Assembly: GCF_001528665.1 (NCBI RefSeq)
Contig: NZ_BBYJ01000031.1
Span: 1 to 64,000, forward strand
Length of the DNA stretch: 64,000 nucleotides
Direction of reading: 5' to 3'
Source of the DNA: Microtetraspora malaysiensis
Lineage (GTDB): Bacteria; Actinomycetota; Actinomycetes; Streptosporangiales; Streptosporangiaceae
Below the pieces are notes generated by a model. That model had not been told where the DNA came from. It searched no databases and saw only the letters and a list, made by a program, of their open reading frames with translations. A program made the position numbers and the translations under genes. Positions 58,401-64,000 of the stretch are shown in pieces (positions within the stretch are counted from its first letter, which is position 1; each line of letters opens with the position of its first letter).

Positions 58401-59235
58401 GAGGCGTCGCGGCGTCGCGGGAGGCGCGTGCCGGGGTGTCCCAGACCGAGGTCCGGTCGGCGGCGGTGTCCGTCGTGGGGGCGTCCCACACGGATGTCAC
58501 CTCCGGCGCGCTCTCGGGCGCGCTCTCCGTCGCCGCGGCGTCACGGGCCGGCCGATCCCAGATGGATGTCCCCTCCGCCGGAGTTCGGCGAGGGAGGGCC
58601 GCGTCGTCACGAGCGGGCGGGTCCCAGACGGACGTCTCCTCCGCCGGTCCCGGCGTCACGTCGTGCTGGGGCGCGTCCCACGCCGGTTCGCGGTGTGCCG
58701 ATCGACCGCGTACGAGAGGCTCGTCGATGTCGGGCCGGGCGGCGCGGGGCGGCTCGCCCGCTCCCGGCGCGCCGGAGGCGCCGCTCAGCGGGGACGGGCG
58801 CCTCGGCTGCTGCGTGGCGAACGCGTCCCAGCCCGGCGTCGCCCACGCCGTACGGTCACCGATGCGCGGGCGGGCCGGGCGGTCGGGGGCACCGGTCGTG
58901 TCGGGCGTGCGCGCGTCTCGCTCGGCGAAGGCGTCCCAGTGGTCGTCGTCGGTGCCGGAGTCCGTCGCCCCGTGGGAGGGACGCACCGTGAAACCGTCCC
59001 AGCTGTCGCCCCTGTCCCAGTCGGAACGTGCGGGATCGCTCTGGGCCGGGTGGTCGCCGTTCCCCGATCCGGAGTCGGCCGGGCCGCCGTCCTGGATGGG
59101 ACGGAAGGCGACCGTCTGCTCTCCCGGTGTCTCCGGGTGCTCGCCGGTGTGATCGATGGCCTGCTCCTCGTTCTCCGCGTGGCCGGACCGGTCGACGGAC
59201 CCGTCGTCGGGCGTCTTCCAGGCAGGCGGCTTCAC
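55468..59235 (-). CDS. dynA: Bacterial dynamin-like GTPase, DynA type, with a very long N-terminal extension
   Basis: 1255 residues from the GTG at 59235, overlapping the cobA stop (GTGA). Residues 1 to ~690 are acidic low-complexity sequence with repeated W-D-x-F/P motifs (WDGF, WDAF several times, WDAP, WDPP, WDRP, WDTP) and an internal 34-residue tandem duplication. The GTPase domain starts around 700: P-loop AGSTGAGKST near 763-771, LLDTPDIDSV switch, then helical stalk and a hydrophobic segment near 1160 (LALIFTVGLLGYGA). The GTPase part alone is the usual size of DynA. Confidence 0.85.
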   Translation of the reverse strand: MKPPAWKTPDDGSVDRSGHAENEEQAIDHTGEHPETPGEQTVAFRPIQDGGPADSGSGNGDHPAQSDPARSDWDRGDSWDGFTVRPSHGATDSGTDDDHWDAFAERDARTPDTTGAPDRPARPRIGDRTAWATPGWDAFATQQPRRPSPLSGASGAPGAGEPPRAARPDIDEPLVRGRSAHREPAWDAPQHDVTPGPAEETSVWDPPARDDAALPRRTPAEGTSIWDRPARDAAATESAPESAPEVTSVWDAPTTDTAADRTSVWDTPARASRDAATPPSDARTGSERTGDWDAFAPRPAADAAREGAEAPETTGQPDLADVVSAGFAAVADGLSGWDAFSATTRPRTGGDLDPVAAPDTSGTPAHDNRTYGESATSDDRAAPPVHDGTADRADRSDAADSQEDGSDTPSAGAPSPWHHAEEAGDETAADRSATASDGDVASGDSTTVFIGPAEPYDAGVPDVLAVGDGENVLDVTGDGGHVGEIADTPEAVRDIDALQSDGHPAQIEDAPGAADDGEAEEAGRSGAIEWPDGAGQIEDGSTSEPRPDDSGDAEEAGRSGAIEWPDGAGQIEDGSTSEPRPDDSGDAESAAFGHAADGEGVFAYEAWRSDETGDASAITGESGDAADSEDAEVGLRAAEGMPHGAEVRTGDAEHAEDATGGPDDEADGVERVEEPEEAAAEEEVVEADEDPVARVRAVPLPEPVSAALTEALDQLRLAVEDLHFGLDIPGAEEARKAQAAVLAQLEDYVIPRVHMSTAPALIVVAGSTGAGKSTLVNTLAAQRVSMTGVRRPTTGTPVLVCHPDDHEWFAEGDLLGGLTRLERPVEGVGADSVVLSTTERLPPGVALLDTPDIDSVVEEHHEIAHRMLDAADLWVFVTTASRYADAPSWNLLRLAKERGARLVIVLSRVPEKSRDVIVKHFGRMLDEYGLADAERFVIKETAVTEGRLPDKEVSELRMWLAHLSVDDERRAAAVRTTLNGVLDSFRNRVPALARHLETQVALRADLRSDVDAAYMGALADIDEATRNGSLLRGEVLARWQDFAGSGDLIRTLQLRRGGKGGQQGPERARALRTAIRSALENMINSAAERAAEEVVARWRQRAGAGDRLAATPGLGRSSGEVAQRTARAIGAWQDHVTELIRTEGVTKRSVARFVSFDVESLALIFTVGLLGYGATDVSSGRGAGALPQRLLRALLGAEPLRNISAKARSDLRARIGMVFDEETLRYVDTLDGAGIPDEAAATRLYQATYNLEVAR
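57475..57678 (-). repeat. 102-bp tandem duplication inside dynA
   Basis: Two adjacent copies of a 102-bp unit, 57475-57576 and 57577-57678, that I find identical on inspection. Each encodes 34 residues including GAIEWPDGAGQIEDG. The unit keeps the reading frame and lengthens the acidic DynA N-terminus. Sequence identity implies a recent duplication. Confidence 0.85.
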
Positions 59236-60464
59236 GAGATCCGCCCCGCTCGCACCATTTCGATCTCCTGGCCGACTCTGACGACGTCGCCGACGATCAC
59301 GATCGCCGGTGGCCGCACCCCGGTCGCGGTCACGCGCTCCGCCACCGTGGAGAGCGTGGCGGCGAGTGCTCGTTGGGTGGGAAGAGTACCGTCCTGCACC
59401 ACCATCACGGGAGTTTCCGGCGAACGTCCGTACCGTACGAGCGCGTCGGCGATCTCCGCGACCCGTTCGACGCCCATCAGCAGGACGAGCGTTCCCTTCG
59501 ACCGCGCGAGCCCCGGCCAGTCGACCGTCGACTTCGGATCGTCCGGCGCCACGTGTACGGAGATCACGTGGAACTCCTGGCTGACCCCCCGGTGGGTGAC
59601 CGGCACTCCGGCCGCGGCCGGGACGGCCACCGCGCTGGTGACGCCCGGCACGACCGTCACCGGGATGCCGGCGCGGGCGCAGGCGATCATCTCCTCGCCG
59701 CCGCGTCCGAAGACGAACGGGTCGCCGCCCTTGAGCCGGACGACGAACTTGCCCTGCCTGGCGTGCTCGACCAGCAGCTCGTTGATCCGCTCCTGCGCCA
59801 GCTGACGGCCGTACGGGATCTTGGCGGCGTCGATGAGCTCGACGTCGGGCGGCAGCTCGTCGAGGAGGGCGCGCGGGGCGAGCCGGTCGGCCACGACGAC
59901 GTCCGCCTGGGCAAGGAGCTGACGTCCCCGGACGGTGATCAGCCCGGCGTCGCCCGGCCCGCCGCCGACGAGGGCGACACCGACGGGTTTGCCGCGGTGG
60001 CGGCGCGCGTCCACGCTGCCGTCGCGGAGCGCGTTGACGACCTCGTCGCGGATGCCCGCGGCCCGGCGCGGGTCGCCGCCCGCCGTGATGGCGACGCCGA
60101 TCTCCCCGACCCGGCCGCTCGCGGGCGTCCAGGCGGCGGACGCCTCCTTGTCGTCGGCGCGTACGCACCAGATGCGCTTGGCCTCGGCCTCGGCGGCGAT
60201 CGCCGCGTTCACCTCGCGCCGGTCGGTGCAGGCGTGCACCAGCCACGCGCCGTCGCAGTCCCCCACCTGGTACGACCGGCGCTCCCAGGTAACGCGACCG
60301 TCGGCGATCAGGTCGTCGAGGGCGGGGGTGGCGCTGGGCGAGACGAGGACGACCGAGGCCCCGGCGTCGAGCAGGGCGGGGATCCTCCGCTGCGCGACGC
60401 GGCCGCCGCCCACGACCAGGACCCGCCGCCCATCGAGGCGAAGGCCGAGCAGGTAGGGCGCCAT
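59232..60464 (-). CDS. Fused precorrin-2 dehydrogenase / uroporphyrinogen-III C-methyltransferase
   Basis: 410 residues. N-terminal Rossmann domain (GLRLDGRRVLVVGGGRVAQRRI) for precorrin-2 oxidation, then the SUMT domain (GKPVGVALVGGGPGDAGLITVRG, RLKGGDPFVFGRGGEE, PGVTSA). Makes precorrin-2 and sirohydrochlorin for cobalamin or siroheme. A CysG-like arrangement but with a short dehydrogenase part. Its stop is overlapped by dynA. Confidence 0.92.
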   Translation of the reverse strand: MAPYLLGLRLDGRRVLVVGGGRVAQRRIPALLDAGASVVLVSPSATPALDDLIADGRVTWERRSYQVGDCDGAWLVHACTDRREVNAAIAAEAEAKRIWCVRADDKEASAAWTPASGRVGEIGVAITAGGDPRRAAGIRDEVVNALRDGSVDARRHRGKPVGVALVGGGPGDAGLITVRGRQLLAQADVVVADRLAPRALLDELPPDVELIDAAKIPYGRQLAQERINELLVEHARQGKFVVRLKGGDPFVFGRGGEEMIACARAGIPVTVVPGVTSAVAVPAAAGVPVTHRGVSQEFHVISVHVAPDDPKSTVDWPGLARSKGTLVLLMGVERVAEIADALVRYGRSPETPVMVVQDGTLPTQRALAATLSTVAERVTATGVRPPAIVIVGDVVRVGQEIEMVRAGRIS

Positions 60465-60611
60465 GACCCCTATCTCCCTAATGCGTCAAGCGTGCTGTGC
60501 TAGGAGGCAAATTTACCGGTTGGCCGGTGACCGGCGGCTCAGCGGATCAGGCTCCGTCGGGCGGCGGGCTCCCCCGTGCCGTTCGCCCGACAGATCCTAG
60601 AGCAGGGCGGG

Positions 60612-61700
60612 TCACCGCTCCTTGTCGGTCACGCCGGCGGAGTCGAAGGTGGCGACCTCGTGCATCACCCGTACGGCCGCGCTGACCAGCGGGTGGGCGA
60701 GCAGGCCGCCGGTGCCCTCGCCGAGGCGGAGTTCGAGGTCGACGAGCGGCCGCAGACCGAGGTGGTCGAGGGTCGCGGCGTGGCCGGGCTCGGCCGATCG
60801 GTGCCCGGCGACGCAATAGGCGGCGGCGGCGGGGGCAAGGGCGACGGCCGCGAGGGCGGCGGAGCCGGCGATCACGCCGTCGAGGATGACCGGCACGCGC
60901 GCCGCGGCGGCGGCGAGGATGAACCCGGCGATCGCGGCGTGTTCCAACCCCCCGACGGAGGCGAGGGCGCGCAGCGCGTCGTCGCGCCGCTCCGGCGCGA
61001 AGCCGTCGGCCTCCCGCAGCCGGTTGACCTCCAGCGCCCGGCGCACGACGTCGATCTTGTGCTGGTGGGTGACGTCGTCGATGCCGGTGCCGCGCCCGGT
61101 CACCTCCGCCGCCTCGCGCCCGGTGTACGCGCAGATGAGCGCGGCGGAGGCGGTGGTGTTGGCGATGCCCATGTCCCCGGTGATGAGACAGCGGGCGCCG
61201 TCCTCGATCAGCTCGCGGGCCGTCTCGACGCCCACCGCGAGCGCGGCGGCGGCCTGGCCGGCGGTCATGGCGGGACCGAGGGACAGGTCGGCCGTGCCGT
61301 ACGCGACCTTGCGGGCGCGCAGGCCGGGCGCGGCGGGCAGGTCGGCGGCGACGCCCACGTCGACCACGGTCACCGAGGCCCCGGCCGAGGCGGCGAAGGC
61401 GTTGGCCACGGCCCCGCCGGCCAGGAAGTTGGCCACCATCTGGGTGGTCACCTCCTGCGGCCACGGCGAGACACCCTGGGCGTGGACGCCGTGGTCGGCG
61501 GCGAAGATCGCGAGCGCGGCGGGCGCCGGCATCGGTGGCGGGCAGACGCCCGCCACCCCGGCGAGCCGTACGGCGACGTCTTCGAGCGCGCCGAGGGCGC
61601 CGCGCGGCTTGGTGAGCCGGTCCTGGTGCTCTCGTGCCCGCGCCATCGCGTTGCGGTCGGCCGGGCGGATCGCCGAGATCGTCTCATCAAGCGGGGTCAA
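60612..61700 (-). CDS. cobT: Nicotinate-nucleotide-dimethylbenzimidazole phosphoribosyltransferase
   Basis: 362 residues. Makes alpha-ribazole phosphate for the lower ligand of cobalamin. Motifs: LTKPRGALGALEDVAVRLAG at the N-terminus, GDMGIANTTASAAL, and the C-terminal catalytic LGEGTGGLLAHPL. The start is the ATG at 61700, 16 bases after the CbiX gene stop. Confidence 0.94.
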   Translation of the reverse strand: MTPLDETISAIRPADRNAMARAREHQDRLTKPRGALGALEDVAVRLAGVAGVCPPPMPAPAALAIFAADHGVHAQGVSPWPQEVTTQMVANFLAGGAVANAFAASAGASVTVVDVGVAADLPAAPGLRARKVAYGTADLSLGPAMTAGQAAAALAVGVETARELIEDGARCLITGDMGIANTTASAALICAYTGREAAEVTGRGTGIDDVTHQHKIDVVRRALEVNRLREADGFAPERRDDALRALASVGGLEHAAIAGFILAAAAARVPVILDGVIAGSAALAAVALAPAAAAYCVAGHRSAEPGHAATLDHLGLRPLVDLELRLGEGTGGLLAHPLVSAAVRVMHEVATFDSAGVTDKER

Positions 61701-61716
61701 CGCGTGTTCTCCAATG

Positions 61717-62616
61717 TCAGACGGGGGTGGGGATCTCCGGCTCGGGCTCGTCCCTGGCCATGCGCTCGACGGCCAGGGCCTCGGTGAACCGGCGGCGTGC
61801 CGTCCACACGCCCGGGTCGGCGGCGCCGGCCAGCGCCTCCTCGTACCGGTCGATGACGACGTCGGCGAGGCCCTCGCAGTCGCCGATGACCTCGGCGCAG
61901 CGGATGTCCAGGCCCTCGTGGTTCGCGCCGTACGCCAGGGCCTGGGCCCAGATGCGTTCGAGGACGCCGCCGGCGAACAGCAGGTACGGCAGGACGATCA
62001 CGCGCTTGGCCCCGAGCCGGCGGCAGCGCTCCAGGCCGCCGGGGACGCCGGGCCGGTTGTGCGACATGTACGCGGTCTCGACGGTCAGCATCTCGGGGGC
62101 GTGGGTCTCCCAGAACAGCCGGGAGACGCGGTGGACCTCGGCGTTGACGGCGGGGTCGGCGGCGCCGTGGCCGACCAGGACGACGGCCGTCTCGGCGGGG
62201 GTGATGTCCTCGGGCATCTCCTCGGTGACGAGGCGGGGCATGTCGGCCTGGGCGTCGGCGAGCCGCTCGGCGAGCAGTTCGAGGATGCGGTGGTCGGGGC
62301 CGAGCGGCCGGGCGAGGTCGAACTCCAGGGTGGGGTGACGCTCCTGCTCCAGCGCCATGGTGCCGGGGATGTCGCCGAGGGCCTCGCGGTCGCCGGTGAG
62401 GCTGAGCGGCAGCGCGATGAGGTGATGGTGGCCGTGCGCGATCAGCGAGGAGATGGAGTCGCGGAGCTGCGGCTTGGCCTTGGTGATGAAGCCTCCGCTG
62501 ACCTCGGCGACGCGCTGGTCGAGTCGGCAGCGGAGCCGATGGACGAACCTGCCGAACTCGGCGACCCCCGTCTCATCGTGGGTACCGTGCCCGATGAGCA
62601 GCAGCGGCGGTTTCAT
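61717..62616 (-). CDS. Sirohydrochlorin cobalt/ferro-chelatase family protein (CbiX-like)
   Basis: 299 residues with two CbiX-type halves: PPLLLIGHGTHDETG and later VVLVGHGAADPAVNAEV, each with the chelatase His, plus ALPLSLTGDRE and VLPYLLFAGGV. Inserts Co or Fe into sirohydrochlorin or precorrin-2. First of a cbiX-cobT-cobA series on the minus strand. Confidence 0.92.
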   Translation of the reverse strand: MKPPLLLIGHGTHDETGVAEFGRFVHRLRCRLDQRVAEVSGGFITKAKPQLRDSISSLIAHGHHHLIALPLSLTGDREALGDIPGTMALEQERHPTLEFDLARPLGPDHRILELLAERLADAQADMPRLVTEEMPEDITPAETAVVLVGHGAADPAVNAEVHRVSRLFWETHAPEMLTVETAYMSHNRPGVPGGLERCRRLGAKRVIVLPYLLFAGGVLERIWAQALAYGANHEGLDIRCAEVIGDCEGLADVVIDRYEEALAGAADPGVWTARRRFTEALAVERMARDEPEPEIPTPV

Positions 62617-62685
62617 CTGCCTGATCTCCCATGCCTTGACCTGCGGATTTGTAATCCGGCTCGCGAGGATAGCCGACCGTGCCGA

Positions 62686-62709
62686 CGATGGGCACTGCTC
62701 GTGCCATCG
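62686..62709 (-). promoter_or_regulatory. Hairpin between the 18-residue ORF and cbiX
   Basis: CGAT-G-GGCAC pairs with GTGCC-ATCG around TGCTC. A second palindrome CGGATT-TGT-AATCCG lies at 62644-62658. Both are in the 100-base leader of cbiX; no cobalamin-riboswitch blocks were found here. Confidence 0.4.
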
Positions 62710-62715
62710 GCAGGG

Positions 62716-62772
62716 TCAGACGGGCGAGACGATCATCCGGCCGGTGGCCGCTCCACACATAGGGAATTTCAT
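62716..62772 (-). CDS. 18-residue ORF coupled to the tandem-GNAT gene
   Basis: ATG at 62772 overlaps the tandem-GNAT stop (ATGA). GAGGGG seven bases upstream is a good RBS inside the end of that gene. The product starts MKFPMCGAATG, with one Cys. Stop lies seven bases before a hairpin in front of cbiX. It could be a leader peptide or a chance frame. Confidence 0.35.
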   Translation of the reverse strand: MKFPMCGAATGRMIVSPV

Positions 62773-63845
62773 TGCATTTCCCCTCTGAGCACACTGAACA
62801 TTACGGCATCGGAGCGTCCGCCGGGCACCGGAACCGCCTGCCGCAGGATGCCTTCCTGGGCGAATCCGGCCCGTTTCGCCACCGCCTGGCTCGCGTGGTT
62901 GCCGGTCGCGATCACCAACTGGACGCGGTCGAAGCCGAGGTCGAGCAGGTGCGCGGTGACGAGCCGGGTCGCCTCGACGGCGTAGCCGCGCCTGCGCGCC
63001 CACGGCGAGATCCAGTAGCCCACCTCGACGTCGCCCCGCTCCCGGTCGGCCCGGTGGACGCCGACCGCGCCCGCGAACCGCCCGCCGTCGCGCGGCTCGA
63101 TGGCGAAGTTGGCGCCGGAGAGGCCGGGCGCGTGGGCGTGGCGGGTGCACCACTCGACGGCGCGCTCCAGGGTGTAACCGGCGGCCCACGGCATCCAGCG
63201 GGCGATCTCGGGGTCGTCCCGCACCGCGGCGAGCACGTCGAAGGCGTCCCGCCGGTCGAACGGCCGCAGGACGATGTGCTCGCCGCCGAGCCTGCGTCCG
63301 ACGACCGTGCGGCCGTCGCCGCGCAGCAGGCCGAAGACGACCAGGTCGTGCGGGCCGTCGTCCTCGAAACCGGCGCCGCGCAGCACCCCCTCGCGGATGA
63401 ACCCCGCCTTCTCCGCGACCCTGATCGAGGCGGTGTTGTCCAGGTTCGCCCGCAGCTCGACCCGGCGCAGCGGCCCGGGGCCGAGCACACGGTCGGTGAG
63501 CCCCCTGAGCGCCTCGGGCGCGTACCCGCGTCCCCGGTAGGAGGGGCGGACGCCGTAGCCGACCTCGGCGATGGCCGCGGCCCACTGGGCCTTGAACAGG
63601 CTGATGGCGCCGACGATCACGCCACCCGTCTCCATCGCGAGGTGGATGCCCTGGCCCGAGCGCCACAGCTCGTGTACGCCCTGGGAGAGCCAGGCGGCGA
63701 CGCCGATCGCGTGGCCCGGGGCGCCCGGAGGCAGCCCCACCTGCTCGCCTTCCTTGACGATCTCGCGTACCTGCGCGGCGTCACCGGGGCCGAAGGGCCG
63801 CAGGACGAGCCGCTCGGTGGCGATCGTGAGGCGCTCGTCGAACAT
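62769..63845 (-). CDS. Protein with two tandem GNAT acetyltransferase domains
   Basis: 358 residues from the ATG at 63845 after GGAGG. Domain 1 (about 1-165, RLVLRPFGPGDA, YGVRPSYRGRGYAPEAL) and domain 2 (about 180-358, HIVLRPFDRRDA, YWISPWARRRGYAVEAT) both have the RimJ/RimL layout and a complete acetyl-CoA loop. Likely an internal duplication and fusion. Substrate unknown. Confidence 0.9.
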   Translation of the reverse strand: MFDERLTIATERLVLRPFGPGDAAQVREIVKEGEQVGLPPGAPGHAIGVAAWLSQGVHELWRSGQGIHLAMETGGVIVGAISLFKAQWAAAIAEVGYGVRPSYRGRGYAPEALRGLTDRVLGPGPLRRVELRANLDNTASIRVAEKAGFIREGVLRGAGFEDDGPHDLVVFGLLRGDGRTVVGRRLGGEHIVLRPFDRRDAFDVLAAVRDDPEIARWMPWAAGYTLERAVEWCTRHAHAPGLSGANFAIEPRDGGRFAGAVGVHRADRERGDVEVGYWISPWARRRGYAVEATRLVTAHLLDLGFDRVQLVIATGNHASQAVAKRAGFAQEGILRQAVPVPGGRSDAVMFSVLRGEMQ

Positions 63846-63924
63846 GGATTCCCTCCGGTTGCGATGTTTGGGGGGGACGGGGCGGGTACGGGCCTCCACA
63901 TGACCCGATTCGGGAGGTGAGGTC

Positions 63925-64000
63925 ATGAGTATCCAACGCGGCAGCGACAAGCACAGCCCCCGGGCGGACGACGAGCGGAAGCACGAGACTGAGGGCCTCA
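63925..64000 (+). CDS. DUF2795-like protein, N-terminal part (cut by window edge)
   Basis: ATG after GGGAGGTGAGG opens MSIQRGSDKHSPRADDERK, continuing HETEGL to the window end. The RGSDKHxPRxDDExxHE start is characteristic of a small actinobacterial family that I associate with DUF2795. Divergent from the tandem-GNAT gene. Confidence 0.7.
   Translation, partial: MSIQRGSDKHSPRADDERKHETEGL

Noticed and set aside
59235-60246. Extending dynA upstream through cobA (frame stays open)
   Set aside because: That stretch is the shadow of cobA; GTG at 59235 overlapping the cobA stop is the sensible start.
60465-60611. Possible cobalamin riboswitch in front of cobA
   Set aside because: The B12-box and other conserved blocks are not present in this gap or in the cbiX leader.
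62641-62675. CGGATTTGTAATCCGG looks like a tRNA-Thr(TGT) anticodon arm, perhaps a tRNA remnant or attachment site
   Set aside because: No acceptor, D or T arm can be built around it; it is only a short palindrome in the cbiX leader.

Overview
The window is high-GC actinobacterial chromosome. The codon bias is strong, GTG starts are frequent, and a mycothiol-type oxidoreductase, bL37, paired ClpP1/ClpP2 and a ClgR-type operator are present. The SsbB-DynB-DynA set and several SpoIIE/RsbW-type proteins point to a sporulating filamentous actinomycete. A member of the Streptosporangiales is my best guess, from style rather than from a search. Gene order follows the Mycobacterium tuberculosis Rv2448c-Rv2478c neighbourhood as I remember it (valS, clpX, clpP2, clpP1, tig, rpiB, Rv2466c, pepN, HNH nuclease, glbO, aglA, thioesterase, EttA, ssb), so most of the window is conserved core with accessory genes inserted.

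Layout. 1-1000: 5' end of a 16S rRNA gene on the minus strand with its promoter region. 1000-8050: valS and the tig-clpP1-clpP2-clpX proteolysis block, minus strand. 8.2-13 kb: signalling genes (DUF5753 regulator, RsbW-like ATPase, GAF/PP2C/ATPase phosphatase), two tRNAs and the tiny ribosomal protein bL37. 13-16.3 kb: deoR-galT, then a c-di-AMP riboswitch driving a secreted peptidase-like protein that appears to start at CTG. 16.3-26.4 kb: M50 protease, membrane PP2C, Eis-like acetyltransferase, rpiB, def, aldehyde dehydrogenase, oxidoreductase, pepN. 26.5-30.3 kb: LemA / DUF2207 / TPM-like membrane cluster. 30-40 kb: amidase, NERD, ilvD, WYL, FmdB, GNAT, HNH, S9 peptidase, purU. 40.3-45.3 kb: an accessory module made of an HTH/TPR regulator, an acetyltransferase, a 24-residue peptide and a TPR/NTPase-like protein, chained by overlapping start and stop codons. 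45.8-53.7 kb: mscS, glbO, aglA, thioesterase, ettA, diguanylate cyclase, ssbB. 53.8-62.8 kb: dynB, dynA, and the corrin/siroheme genes cobA, cobT, cbiX. The window ends in a tandem-GNAT protein and the start of a DUF2795-like protein.

The strongest new-looking items are four. First, the 24-residue peptide translationally coupled to a TPR/NTPase-like protein (42323-42397). Second, two related ~166-bp inverted-repeat elements, each bounded by CTAG and each sharing that CTAG with a gene's TAG stop codon. Third, the CTG-initiated riboswitch-controlled secreted protein. Fourth, a very long DynA N-terminal extension with about ten Trp-Asp-x-Phe/Pro motifs and a perfect-looking 102-bp tandem duplication.
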